Below are positions 1 to 8,953 of a stretch of 64,000 nt of DNA, in pieces. Numbering within the stretch: position 1 is the stretch's first letter; the number at the start of each line of letters is the position of its first letter. The notes beneath the pieces were generated by a model that saw nothing but the letters and a program-made list of their open reading frames with translations, was not told the origin of the DNA and did not search any database. The stretch spans positions 248,001 to 312,000 of the forward strand of contig NZ_WASO01000001.1 of assembly GCF_009712605.1 (NCBI RefSeq). Direction: 5' to 3'. The stretch comes from Paludibacter sp. Lineage in GTDB: Bacteria > Bacteroidota > Bacteroidia > Bacteroidales > Paludibacteraceae. A program made the translations under genes and the position numbers.

Positions 1-1829
1 CTTGTCAGGCAGGAGTATTTTATAGTGCTAGTGCGAACCCAAATACATTTTCGGTGACTTGGAAATGTGCTACAGGAAATACTACGACTCCTTATCAGAC
101 GTGGTTCGTTGGTGCAGCTACTAATTTAAACGATATGTATGAAGCTGCTCAGAAAGAAGGGGCTTATCATTATATGGCAGTTGCAGAAGTTATACATGCT
201 ATGGGATTTATGGAAATGTTGGATTTGTATGGTGAAATTCCTTACACGCAGGCATTAACTAAGGGCATAATTAGTCCTGCCTATGATGATGGTAAAACGA
301 TTTATAACGGATGCATTGCTAAGTTGGATGAAGCTATTTCATTATTTAGTAAAACTCAAGAAGCTGGTGCAACAAGCCTTTCTGCGGGTGATATGTGGAA
401 TAAGGGCGATGTTAGTAAATGGATTAAGTTGTGCTATGGATTGAAAGCTCGTTATATGCTGAAACTATCTAAAAAAATAGATTTGTTTAAACCGGATGAT
501 ATTCTGGCTTGTCTTGATAAAGGTCCCCAGTCAAATGCTGATAATACAGTGATTACCTGTTATAATAATTCTACTGATGTGGGTGATTATTTGTGGGGAG
601 ACCCTATTATGACCAGTGGCAATTGGGATTATGCCGCATATGGAAATACGCAACGTATTTCTCAATATTATTACAACTTATTGACTAATATGCGTGGTTC
701 TGGAATCGTTGATCCTCGTATGAGTAAGATTGTTCCTGCATGTATGACTAATATTTCATTGGACGCAAGTGGTAAAGTGGCTTCTTATGCTTGGACTCGC
801 TCTTTGCCGGTGGATTTTTATGGAACATCTTCTCGTCTTGTAAATGGAGGGCCTACTTCTATCACTCTTCCTACATATGCATCAAAAAAAGTAAAATTAG
901 CATATACATTCAAAAGTACTTCAACCCGGGATGCATTTGCAGCCGCTCAAGTTGGAAAGCATGCTTATAGAATTGCTAGTGGTGGAACTACTGGAGTTGA
1001 TACTGTAGAAGTAACGTATCAGCCAGGATCAATCTATGTGAATAGTACCAATTATTTATATGCTGGAGATACTATGTATGTGACCTTACAGAATAACTCA
1101 TATTTGACTTCTCCTGTTAAATTGAGCACGTTAGATATGAATTGGTATTATTCAACAGCAGCAACAACAGCAGGAGCTGTGGGTTCTACTGGTTCTTTTC
1201 AACTTAGGCCGAACTCTGATTTCGAGGTATTGACGTATCACGAGATGTGTTTTATCCGAGCAGAAGTGTTAATGAGAAAGAATAATGGTGGCACACAAGC
1301 TGCTTTGGATGCTTATCAGGCAGGTATAAAAGCTCATTTGGATTTTATGCAGGCTAAATTGACATCCTGGAAATCCGCAGGATTTACTAATCCGGATATG
1401 TGGCCAATGGATCAAAGTGCTATCGCATCTTATATGACGAGCAATGCTGTTTGCCAAAGCGCAGGTAGTTTGACTATGGCTGATGTTATGTTGCAAAAAT
1501 ATCTGGCAATGGGCTGTAGTATTGAAAATTATAATGATATGCGCCGTTTCAATTTTAGCGCAGGTAATGTTGGCAGCTTTGGTGTTGTCTATCCGGGTTA
1601 CGATCGTGGACCTTTGTTTGCTGGAGGATCTCAGCTGACCGGAGGTTCAAAGACAGATCCAAAATATTGGATGCGCCGTTGGATGTTGCCATCATCTCTG
1701 GAGCTTAACTATAATAGTGCCAATGCGAAGGCCATGAACATCCATTGTGGAGATGCAAATGTTTGGTGCCTACCTATCTGGTGGGATTGTGCTACAGACG
1801 ATGAATATAATAATTACATCAAAAAATAG
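1..1829 (+). CDS. SusD/RagB-family outer-membrane lipoprotein, 5' partial
   Basis: This is the C-terminal part (about 609 residues visible) of a SusD/RagB-like surface lipoprotein, which in Bacteroidota caps a SusC TonB-dependent transporter and binds the nutrient. The frame is open to the first base of the window, so the true start, lipobox and signal peptide lie upstream; a GTG at 54 is only an internal Val. The helical TPR-like core is visible (for example ATNLNDMYEAAQKEG and ARYMLKLSKK), as is the late segment typical of the SusD_2 branch (EVLTYHEMCFIRAEVLMRK, MLQKYLAMGCSIENYNDMRRF, RRWMLPSSLELNYN). A susC gene is expected just upstream. Codon use is more A/T-rich than in the genes that follow. 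Because the cell-wall locus begins 145 bp downstream, the ligand may be a peptidoglycan fragment; that is inference. Confidence 0.88.
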   Translation, partial: CQAGVFYSASANPNTFSVTWKCATGNTTTPYQTWFVGAATNLNDMYEAAQKEGAYHYMAVAEVIHAMGFMEMLDLYGEIPYTQALTKGIISPAYDDGKTIYNGCIAKLDEAISLFSKTQEAGATSLSAGDMWNKGDVSKWIKLCYGLKARYMLKLSKKIDLFKPDDILACLDKGPQSNADNTVITCYNNSTDVGDYLWGDPIMTSGNWDYAAYGNTQRISQYYYNLLTNMRGSGIVDPRMSKIVPACMTNISLDASGKVASYAWTRSLPVDFYGTSSRLVNGGPTSITLPTYASKKVKLAYTFKSTSTRDAFAAAQVGKHAYRIASGGTTGVDTVEVTYQPGSIYVNSTNYLYAGDTMYVTLQNNSYLTSPVKLSTLDMNWYYSTAATTAGAVGSTGSFQLRPNSDFEVLTYHEMCFIRAEVLMRKNNGGTQAALDAYQAGIKAHLDFMQAKLTSWKSAGFTNPDMWPMDQSAIASYMTSNAVCQSAGSLTMADVMLQKYLAMGCSIENYNDMRRFNFSAGNVGSFGVVYPGYDRGPLFAGGSQLTGGSKTDPKYWMRRWMLPSSLELNYNSANAKAMNIHCGDANVWCLPIWWDCATDDEYNNYIKK

Positions 1830-1843
1830 TTAGTAATAAATGC

Positions 1844-1896
1844 TTTGATCCATATTACATATGTATGTAATGTGGGTCAAATTTCATATTTTTCGG
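1844..1896 (+). terminator. Likely terminator after susD
   Basis: A 17-bp stem with two G-U pairs (1844-1860 with 1865-1881) and a four-base loop is followed by a T-rich stretch. It lies 15 bp after the susD stop, which suggests that the susCD transcript ends here, at least in part, before the serine hydrolase gene. Confidence 0.6.
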
Positions 1897-1974
1897 GCGG
1901 AATAAATTATCTCCAAAGGATGGTTTTTCCGCTCGAATATTTTAGAGCCTTTGATTAATAATTCTTTGGTAAAA

Positions 1975-3822
1975 ATGAAAAAAACAATCGTTCCTCTTTT
2001 GCTCTTTCTGGTTTGCTTCGCTCTGAAAGCAGCACAACCCTCCCTTTCTCAGTTGCAATTTGCCGAACGCAACATCGTTCTTTTGCAGGATAAGGCGCAA
2101 TTGCTTCCTTTGCAGGGGCTCGATACGCTCCGTGTTGCCTGTGTTTCGATGGGAGCTCCCTCTGAAAATGAATTTTCGGTGATGCTGGGAAAATACATGA
2201 AGATCAAAACGTTTGCTATTAATCAGTCAAATGTAGATTCAGTTGCGAACAGTTTGCAGCAGTATAATCTTGCCATTGTGGCTATTTTTGGCAATCGTCT
2301 TTCGGAAAAAGAGCTGGCTTTTGTTGCTGCTCAAAATAAAACACGTGGAGCAATAGTTTGTTCTTTTGCCAATCCTTCTCAATGGTTGAGCACGGTTGGC
2401 AAAAGTGCAGCGCTTGTATATGCTCCCGATGCCGAAGTGGCTTCGCAACAGATGGCTGCCCAGCTGATTTTCGGTGGTATTGCCGCTCAGGGAAAGCTCA
2501 CGGCTAAACTCGGTAGTTTTAAGAAAGGAGCCGGACTAACCACTCAGGCCATTCGTTTCAAATATACCTTGCCCGAAGATGCCGGTATTGATGGCAAGAA
2601 ACTGGCAACAAAAATTGACTCGCTGGTGAATGACGCCATTGCACAACAAACTTTTCCGGGCTGTGTGGTGTTGGTGGCCAAAGACCGGAAGGTTGTTTTT
2701 ACCAAGGCTTACGGCTATCATACCTATCTGAAAGCCGAAGGCGAGAACTATAAAAACGATGTGTTGAACCGCAAAACCGAGGTTGACGATCTGTTCGACC
2801 TGGCTTCGGTTACCAAAGTGACTGCGGGTTGTCCGGCCTACCTGAAATTGGTGGACGAAGGAAAAATCAATCTGGATGAGAAATTCAGTACCTACTTTCC
2901 TGTTTTGAAAGGAAGTAACAAAGAAAATATTACGGTAAAGGAACTCTTGTGCCACGTGGGTGGCTTGCAGGCCTATTCGCCGTTCTACAAATGGGCGGTG
3001 AATACCGACGGTTCCCTGAATTCCAATTATGTTCGTTCCGTACCTTCTGCGGAGTTTCCGATCCGCATCAGCGCGGCGTTGTATGCCCGCAAGGATATTG
3101 GAGATTCTATCTATAAAGCCATTGCCAAATCGCTTTTGTTGCCCTCTTATCCGAAACACAAATATGTCTATTCTGACTGGCCTTTTGTGATGACGCCGCC
3201 GGTAGTGGAGGCCATCGAACACAAACCGTTTGAAGAGTTCCTTCAATCGACTTTCTACCGTTCTTTGGGAGCGTCGGAGATGATGTTCAATCCCTGGCGG
3301 ACGATTCCTTTGTCGCGGATTGTACCGACGGAACTGGACAATTTTTTTCGCCAGACGCAGTTGCATGGTTATGTACACGATGAGGCTTCCGGCATTATGG
3401 GCGGCCACTCGGCTAATGCCGGTTTGTTTGCCAATGCCAATGACATGGCAAAATTGTATCAGATGTACCTGCAAAAGGGAACTTATGGAGGTAAACGCTA
3501 TTTTAGCGAAAAAACATTCGACACGTTCAACTCCTGTCCGTTTGAGGGCGAAGGTGTTCGTCGCGGAATCTGTTTTGACAAGCCCGATATGAAAGATGGA
3601 AAAGTGGTTGGGCATTCTTATTGCTCATCGCTGGCCAGTCCCGAAGCATTCGGTCATTCGGGCTATACGGGTACCGTAGTGTGGGTCGATCCGACCTGCA
3701 ATCTGGTCTATATTTTCTTGTCGAACCGCGTCTACCCGACCCGTAACAACGACAAGATTGTGACCACCAAAATTCGAGCCAAGGTACAAACGGCTATTTA
3801 CGAAGCGATAATGCACAAATAA
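1975..3822 (+). CDS. Exported serine hydrolase (beta-lactamase/AmiE-like) with a residual GH3 C-terminal domain
   Basis: 615-residue exported protein. I chose the ATG at 1975 because it gives a good signal peptide (MKKTIVPLLLFLVCFALKA); an in-frame TTG at 1951 is less likely. Residues about 25-195 resemble the C-terminal alpha/beta domain of GH3 beta-N-acetylglucosaminidases (the NIVLLQDKAQLLPL start and the LIFGGIAAQGKL end), but the GH3 TIM barrel is absent. Residues about 210-610 are a class C beta-lactamase-fold hydrolase with nucleophile motif S278-V-T-K281, Y399-S-D, and H561-S-G in place of KTG. The same fold is found in AmiE (YbbE) of Bacillus subtilis, an N-acetylmuramoyl-L-alanine amidase encoded beside nagZ and namZ, and namZ is also in this locus. 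The inferred role is release of peptide from muropeptides or PBP-like peptide hydrolysis, rather than antibiotic resistance. Confidence 0.85.
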   Translation: MKKTIVPLLLFLVCFALKAAQPSLSQLQFAERNIVLLQDKAQLLPLQGLDTLRVACVSMGAPSENEFSVMLGKYMKIKTFAINQSNVDSVANSLQQYNLAIVAIFGNRLSEKELAFVAAQNKTRGAIVCSFANPSQWLSTVGKSAALVYAPDAEVASQQMAAQLIFGGIAAQGKLTAKLGSFKKGAGLTTQAIRFKYTLPEDAGIDGKKLATKIDSLVNDAIAQQTFPGCVVLVAKDRKVVFTKAYGYHTYLKAEGENYKNDVLNRKTEVDDLFDLASVTKVTAGCPAYLKLVDEGKINLDEKFSTYFPVLKGSNKENITVKELLCHVGGLQAYSPFYKWAVNTDGSLNSNYVRSVPSAEFPIRISAALYARKDIGDSIYKAIAKSLLLPSYPKHKYVYSDWPFVMTPPVVEAIEHKPFEEFLQSTFYRSLGASEMMFNPWRTIPLSRIVPTELDNFFRQTQLHGYVHDEASGIMGGHSANAGLFANANDMAKLYQMYLQKGTYGGKRYFSEKTFDTFNSCPFEGEGVRRGICFDKPDMKDGKVVGHSYCSSLASPEAFGHSGYTGTVVWVDPTCNLVYIFLSNRVYPTRNNDKIVTTKIRAKVQTAIYEAIMHK

Positions 3823-3938
3823 TAATGGGGTTATATTTCTCAAGAAAATAATAAAATCTCAATACCTTTGTCTCTATTCAGTGAAGCCACACATTTCAAT
3901 AGTCAATCGTAAATGACTAAATTGTAAATATTTTATTT

Positions 3939-5396
3939 ATGTCCTTAACTCTCATTCTTAGCGTCTTTGTTGTTTACACCGTATTGTTGTTTGCCATTTC
4001 GTGGTACACATCACGTAGGGCAGACAACAGTTCTTATTTTCAGGGGAATAAAAAATCGCCCTGGTTTGTGGTGGCTTACGGTATGGTGGGTACCTCCATT
4101 TCGGGGGTGACCATGATTTCCGTGCCGGGTAATGTGACGAACCAGGCATTTTACTACATGCCTATGGTGTTGGGTTTTGTGGTGGGATACGCCATTATTG
4201 CACTGGTTTTGCTGCCTTTGTATTACCGAATGAACCTGACCTCCATCTACACCTATCTCGAATCGCGTTTCGGCTTTTATACCTACAAGGCCGGGGCTTC
4301 GTTCTTCGTGTTGTCGCGTGTGTTGGGTGCAGCCGTTCGTATCTATCTGGTTGTTTTTGTATTGCACGGATTTCTTCCGCAGGGAACAATGCCGTTCTGG
4401 GTGGTGGCATTTGTATTTATGCTGCTTATTTTCCTCTACACGTTGAAGGGAGGGGTGAAAACCATCATCTGGACCGATATGCTACAAACCACGTTTATGA
4501 TTTTGGCCGTTATTGTGGCGGTCATCGTGATTGCAAAACAGATGGGCTGGAATTTCGGAGAAATGGTTTCGGCAGTGACTGCCAGCGATTACTCTTCGTG
4601 GTTCGATATGAAATGGGATAATACCACTCATTTCTTCAAACAGTTTATCAGTGGAATTTTCGTTACCACTGTAATGACGGGGCTCGATCAGGAGATGATG
4701 CAGAAGAATTTGAGTTGCAAGACTTTGAAGGATTCGCAGAAAAATATTTTTACTACCAGCATTACCATTGTTATTGTCAACCTGTTGTTCCTGACGCTGG
4801 GTGCTGTATTGGCGTTGTATGTACAGAAGCACGGTGGAATGGCCGCGATGGGTATTCCGGCCGTCGATAAAATTTTCCCGACCATTGCCGAAAACTATCT
4901 CGGAATGGCGTGTGGGGTGATTTTCCTCATCGGTTTGGTATCGGCTTCCTATCCGAGTGCCGGGGGCGCTCTGACATCGCTCACTACTTCGTTCTGTGTC
5001 GATTTTATCGGCTTCAATCGGCGCACAGATCTGAGTGATGAAAAGAAACTGAAAATTCGCTACACTACTCATGCAGCTTACACCTTTATCTTCTTCTTGT
5101 TGATTTTGTTGTTCTACGTGATCAACAACAAGGCGGTGATCGACCTGGTATATCAGTTGGCGGCATATACTTACGGGCCGTTGTTGGGCTTCTTCTTTTT
5201 CGGTATTTTGACAAAATATCAGGTGCGCGACCGTTGGATGCCTTTTGTAGCGATTGCATCACCCCTGTTCTGTCTGTTGCTCGATTGGGTAGCAAAAAGT
5301 ATATTCCATTTTGGCTTCGGATTTACATTGTTGATATTTAATGGATTGTTTACCTTTGTGGCTATGTGGCTGCTACGGAAACCAAGAGCAATTTGA
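3939..5396 (+). CDS. Sodium/solute symporter (SSS family)
   Basis: 485-residue inner-membrane protein with about 13 hydrophobic segments, starting MSLTLILSVFVVYTVLLFAIS. The SSS fold is recognisable from the YMVGTSISGVTMISVPG-like first helices, the RMNLTSIYTYLESRFG segment, the LKGGVKTIIWTDMLQ segment and the late GLVSASYPSAGGALTSLTTSF helix. These carriers import sugars, amino acids or organic anions with sodium. In oral Bacteroidota an SSS-type carrier (MurT) imports MurNAc, so MurNAc, another freed wall sugar or a dipeptide is the likeliest substrate given the enzymes around it; this is inference from context. It ends 26 bp before the GH9 start and lies 116 bp after the serine hydrolase, consistent with co-transcription. 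Confidence 0.88.
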   Translation: MSLTLILSVFVVYTVLLFAISWYTSRRADNSSYFQGNKKSPWFVVAYGMVGTSISGVTMISVPGNVTNQAFYYMPMVLGFVVGYAIIALVLLPLYYRMNLTSIYTYLESRFGFYTYKAGASFFVLSRVLGAAVRIYLVVFVLHGFLPQGTMPFWVVAFVFMLLIFLYTLKGGVKTIIWTDMLQTTFMILAVIVAVIVIAKQMGWNFGEMVSAVTASDYSSWFDMKWDNTTHFFKQFISGIFVTTVMTGLDQEMMQKNLSCKTLKDSQKNIFTTSITIVIVNLLFLTLGAVLALYVQKHGGMAAMGIPAVDKIFPTIAENYLGMACGVIFLIGLVSASYPSAGGALTSLTTSFCVDFIGFNRRTDLSDEKKLKIRYTTHAAYTFIFFLLILLFYVINNKAVIDLVYQLAAYTYGPLLGFFFFGILTKYQVRDRWMPFVAIASPLFCLLLDWVAKSIFHFGFGFTLLIFNGLFTFVAMWLLRKPRAI

Positions 5397-5422
5397 GAAT
5401 TTTAAGATGTGAAAATTTGACG

Positions 5423-7939
5423 ATGAAAAACCAGTTTAACATACAATCCCGATTCGCTCCTTCTTTGGGAGACTGGTGGGGAAGATCATTGCTTTTGACC
5501 TTCTTTCTGTCTGTGTTTGTTGTCGCTTCCGCTCAACAATGGATACGGGTCAACCAGTTGGGTTACCTTTCCGGCGACCGGAAAATTGCCGTGTGGTTGA
5601 ATAAACAAAAGGCCTCGGTTAGTGAATTCAAGGTGGTCAACGAACTGACCGGCGAGGTGGTTTTTCGGAGTCGGACGATTGAGAATAAAACGCCCAACAG
5701 CGCTTTTGGTGCGGCTTGCCGACTCGATTTCTCCTCATTTGCCAAAGCCGGTTCGTATCGTGTCGAAGCAGGCAGTGCGGTTTCACCGGTTTTTCGTATC
5801 GGCGACGATGTCTACCGCGCAGCTGCCGATGTGCCGTTGAATTACATGCGCCAGCAACGTTGCGGATACAATCCTTTTCTGAAGGACTCCTGCCACCGTT
5901 ACGACGGGCGGATCATCTTTCTGCCGGGGCGTGAAAACGAAAAAATCACCGCCTGGGGAGGCTGGCACGATGCCTCCGACTATCTGAAATATGTAACGAC
6001 TTCGGCCAACGCAACCTTCCAGATGTTGTTCGCTTACCAGCAAAATCCGGCTGCTTTTGGTGATCAGTACGATGCTAACGGACTTCCGGGCAGCAATGGC
6101 ATTCCCGACGTGTTGGATGAAGCCAAATGGGGCTTGGACTGGTTGGTGCGGCTGAATCCCGATAAGGATACCTTTTTCAATCAGATTGCCGACGACCGCG
6201 ATCACGCTTCGTTTCGCTTGCCAACGACCGATCCGGTAGATTACGGTTGGGGATCGGGCAAGGAGCGCCCAGTGTACGCCTGTATGGGCGAACCGCAGGG
6301 ATTGAAAAAATATAAAAACCGTTCCACCGGTTTGGCTTCGACGGTAGGAAAGTATGCCTCTTCGTTTGCCTTGGCTTCGGAAGTGCTGGCTAAATTCTAT
6401 CCCGATTTCGCTGAAAAGTTGAAACAAAAGGCGGCTGATGCCTACCAAAAAGGGGTGGAGCATCCGGGAGCCTGTCAGACGGCTTCGTGCGTGTCGCCCT
6501 ATTTTTACGAGGAAGACAACTGGGTGGACGATATGGAATTGGCCGCGACCCAACTTTACCGGATGACCGGGAAAGAGGATTACCTCAAAAGTGCCGTGAA
6601 TTATGGTCGCATGGAACCGGTGACACCTTGGTTGGGCGCCGATTCAGCTCGTCACTACCAGTGGTATCCGTTCATTAACTTAGGACACTATTTTCTGGGC
6701 GGACAAAATAATAAACGCATTAGTGCCGAGTTTATACGCAATATGCGAAGCGGACTCGAACGCTTGCGCGACCGTGCCGGTGACGATCCGTTCATCAACG
6801 GAGTTCCGTTTATCTGGTGTTCCAACAACTTAGTGGTGGCAGCTGCTACGCAAGCCCGGCTTTACCGGATGCTCACCGGCGATACTACCTTTCTTGATAT
6901 GGAAACTGCATTGCGCGACTGGCTCTTTGGCTGCAATCCTTGGGGCAAATGTATGATTGTGGGGTTGCCGGGTTACGGTGACTATCCGCATCATCCCCAT
7001 TCTGCATTGGCGCAGGTTTATCACTATACGATTACCGGCGGTTTGGTAGACGGGCCGATCTACACCCCGATTTTTGCCAGCCTGAAAGGGGTGCATCTGA
7101 CGGGCGACGACCGGTATGCCGATTTTCAGTCCGACCGGGTGGTGTATCACGACGATTATGCCGACTATTCGAGCAACGAACCGACCATGGACGGTACTGC
7201 TTCCCTTTGTTACTATCTCTCGTCGCTGGCAGGAAAACCCACCGATAGCCGGCTGAAAGTAGATGAAGGTGGCATTATACGGGGAAGCGTCGAAACAAAA
7301 GAGATAACGCTGGTTTTTACCGGTCATGAATTTGCCGATGGAGCCGAAACCATTGCCAAGGTATTGAAGAAACACGCTGCCAGCGGAGCCTTTTTCCTGA
7401 CGGGCGATTTCTACCGGAAGTATCCGAAAATCGTTCGCATGTTGCAGCAAAACGGGAATTATCTTGGGCCGCATTCCGATAAGCATTTGTTGTATGCCGA
7501 CTGGAGCAAACGCGACTCCACACTGGTAAACCGTGAGCAGTTTGCCAATGATTTGAAAAATAATTACGCAGCCATGCGTCAGGCCGGATTGAAAGTGCCG
7601 GAGCAGCTCTTATTTCTTCCGGCATATGAGTATTACAACAAAGAGGTTGCCGGATGGACGACACAGTTGGGTGTTACGTTGGTGAATTATACCCCCGGAA
7701 GCACGTCAAATGCCGATTATACGACACCCGACATGAAGAGTTACCGCTCGTCGGATGAGATATTGAACAATATTTTGAAATATGAATCGTCTAAAGGATT
7801 GAATGGGTTTCTGTTGCTGACACATATTGGCACCGATCCCCGGCGGACGGATAAATTTTATAACAAACTGGACGAATTGATGACCACCCTCGAACAACGG
7901 GGTTACCGTTTCGTGCCGATTACGGAATTGTTGAAATGA
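5423..7939 (+). CDS. GH9 glycoside hydrolase fused to a NodB-like polysaccharide deacetylase domain
   Basis: 838-residue exported protein. The start at ATG 5423 gives a signal peptide with a long n-region that ends VVASAQQ; frames that start inside the symporter gene give no signal. Residues about 40-135 form the Ig-like CelD_N module (WIRVNQLGYLSGDRKIAVW). Residues about 140-600 are the GH9 (alpha/alpha)6 barrel, with the DASDY motif (Asp183), the NPWGKCMIVGLPGYG segment and the late acid Glu586 (SSNEPTMDG). Residues about 625-838 resemble the NodB/CE4 fold: metal motif 2 is intact (H684-SDK-H688), but the usual TFDDG motif 1 reads FTGHEFADG, so the catalytic base and one metal ligand are changed. 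GH9 includes endoglucanases and exo-beta-D-glucosaminidases; in this neighbourhood an amino-sugar substrate is more plausible than cellulose. Deacetylase activity is uncertain. Confidence 0.85.
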   Translation: MKNQFNIQSRFAPSLGDWWGRSLLLTFFLSVFVVASAQQWIRVNQLGYLSGDRKIAVWLNKQKASVSEFKVVNELTGEVVFRSRTIENKTPNSAFGAACRLDFSSFAKAGSYRVEAGSAVSPVFRIGDDVYRAAADVPLNYMRQQRCGYNPFLKDSCHRYDGRIIFLPGRENEKITAWGGWHDASDYLKYVTTSANATFQMLFAYQQNPAAFGDQYDANGLPGSNGIPDVLDEAKWGLDWLVRLNPDKDTFFNQIADDRDHASFRLPTTDPVDYGWGSGKERPVYACMGEPQGLKKYKNRSTGLASTVGKYASSFALASEVLAKFYPDFAEKLKQKAADAYQKGVEHPGACQTASCVSPYFYEEDNWVDDMELAATQLYRMTGKEDYLKSAVNYGRMEPVTPWLGADSARHYQWYPFINLGHYFLGGQNNKRISAEFIRNMRSGLERLRDRAGDDPFINGVPFIWCSNNLVVAAATQARLYRMLTGDTTFLDMETALRDWLFGCNPWGKCMIVGLPGYGDYPHHPHSALAQVYHYTITGGLVDGPIYTPIFASLKGVHLTGDDRYADFQSDRVVYHDDYADYSSNEPTMDGTASLCYYLSSLAGKPTDSRLKVDEGGIIRGSVETKEITLVFTGHEFADGAETIAKVLKKHAASGAFFLTGDFYRKYPKIVRMLQQNGNYLGPHSDKHLLYADWSKRDSTLVNREQFANDLKNNYAAMRQAGLKVPEQLLFLPAYEYYNKEVAGWTTQLGVTLVNYTPGSTSNADYTTPDMKSYRSSDEILNNILKYESSKGLNGFLLLTHIGTDPRRTDKFYNKLDELMTTLEQRGYRFVPITELLK

Positions 7940-7946
7940 TGATCAT

Positions 7947-7974
7947 GTAGAGACACATGGCCATGTGTCTCTAC
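7947..7974. repeat. 28-bp perfect palindrome
   Basis: Two perfect 14-bp arms (GTAGAGACACATGG and its reverse complement) meet without a spacer between the GH9 and NlpC/P60 genes. The form resembles short extragenic palindromes that are scattered in many bacterial genomes. In RNA it would form a long hairpin, but no T-run follows, so it is more likely a repeat element or an mRNA-stability structure than a terminator. Confidence 0.85.
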
Positions 7975-7996
7975 CCCAAAAACATATAAAAACGCG

Positions 7997-8953
7997 ATGA
8001 TGAAAAAAAATCTGATTTCTGGTTTAGTGTGTGGATTGATGTTGTGCCTTGCGGTGGCACAACCTGTGAAAGGTGCGGAACCCGCTTATGGAATTGCCAT
8101 TCAGTCGTTGATCGATTTGCGTTTGGCTCCTTCTTATGCAGGTGAGATGGGAACCCAGGCGTTGATGGGAACCCCGTTGCATGTGCTGGAAAAAGGGCAT
8201 GGATGGGTGAAGGTAACGACACCCGAAGGGTATGCTTCGTGGACAACCACATCGGAGATAAAATTGGTGGACGAAAAGGAGATGAAGGCCTGGAACAAGG
8301 CTCCGAAAGTGATCGTGACGGAATATTTTACGCTGCTGTGCAAAGAGGCATCGTCCACTTCGGGCGTGGTGTCCGACGTGGTGTGGGGCGACTTAGTGAA
8401 AAATATGGGTGAACAAAATGGGTATTACAAAGTACAATTGCCCGACGGTCGTATGGCTTTTCTGAAAAAAGAGTCGGGTGAACCTTTCGATCAGTGGCTG
8501 GCAAGCCGTCGTCCGACCGCCGAAAATATCATTGCCACGGCAAAAATGTTCCTCGGGTTTCCGTATGTATGGGGTGGGGCATCCACCAAAGGCGTCGACT
8601 GCAGCGGATTTACCAAAACCAGCTTCTTTCTCAATGGCGTTGTTTTGCTGCGGGATGCCTCACAACAGGCAACCACCGGTGATCCGGTCGATATTTCCAA
8701 AGGGTACGACAACCTGAAACCGGGTGATCTGCTCTTTTTTGGAGGTAAAAAAGTAACCCATGTGGGCATGTATATCGGTAATGGAGAGTTTATTCACTCG
8801 GCCGGAATGGTGCATATCAGTAGCCTGCGTCCCGAAGCATCCAATTACGATGCCTGGAATGCCAAACGTTTGTTGTGTGCCCGTCGAATCATTACTCAAA
8901 TCGATAAAGATCCGAATATTGTTTCTCTGAAAAATCATCCGTACTACAAATAA
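7997..8953 (+). CDS. SH3-NlpC/P60 cell-wall peptidase, YkfC-like
   Basis: 318-residue exported protein (MMKKNLISGLVCGLMLCLAVAQPVKG). Two bacterial SH3-like modules (residues about 30-100 and 105-155) precede an NlpC/P60 domain (about 170-290). The catalytic set is visible: Cys202 in VDCSGF, His255 in THVGMYIG and His267 in FIHSAG. This architecture matches YkfC-type gamma-D-glutamyl-L-diamino-acid endopeptidases, which need a free N-terminal L-Ala and so act on stem peptides already freed from MurNAc. Cutting releases L-Ala-D-Glu, the substrate of the epimerase encoded next. The same pairing is found in the ykfB-ykfC operon of Bacillus subtilis. ATG codons at 7997 and 8000 are adjacent and cannot be separated by sequence. 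Confidence 0.9.
   Translation: MMKKNLISGLVCGLMLCLAVAQPVKGAEPAYGIAIQSLIDLRLAPSYAGEMGTQALMGTPLHVLEKGHGWVKVTTPEGYASWTTTSEIKLVDEKEMKAWNKAPKVIVTEYFTLLCKEASSTSGVVSDVVWGDLVKNMGEQNGYYKVQLPDGRMAFLKKESGEPFDQWLASRRPTAENIIATAKMFLGFPYVWGGASTKGVDCSGFTKTSFFLNGVVLLRDASQQATTGDPVDISKGYDNLKPGDLLFFGGKKVTHVGMYIGNGEFIHSAGMVHISSLRPEASNYDAWNAKRLLCARRIITQIDKDPNIVSLKNHPYYK

Noticed and set aside
54-1829. GTG at 54 as the start of the SusD gene
   Set aside because: The frame is open to the window edge and the lipoprotein signal is missing, so the gene starts upstream and is partial.
2536-3615. Long - strand open frame of about 359 codons
   Set aside because: Antisense to the serine hydrolase gene with its SxxK, YSD and HSG motifs; no family features of its own.
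1975-3822. Antibiotic resistance beta-lactamase
   Set aside because: The fold fits, but the GH3-derived N-terminal domain and the namZ/amidase neighbours point to cell-wall salvage; similar proteins are not resistance enzymes.
5423-7939. Cellulose degradation gene
   Set aside because: GH9 alone would suggest cellulase, but no cellulose-binding module or cellulosome domain is seen and all neighbours act on peptidoglycan.
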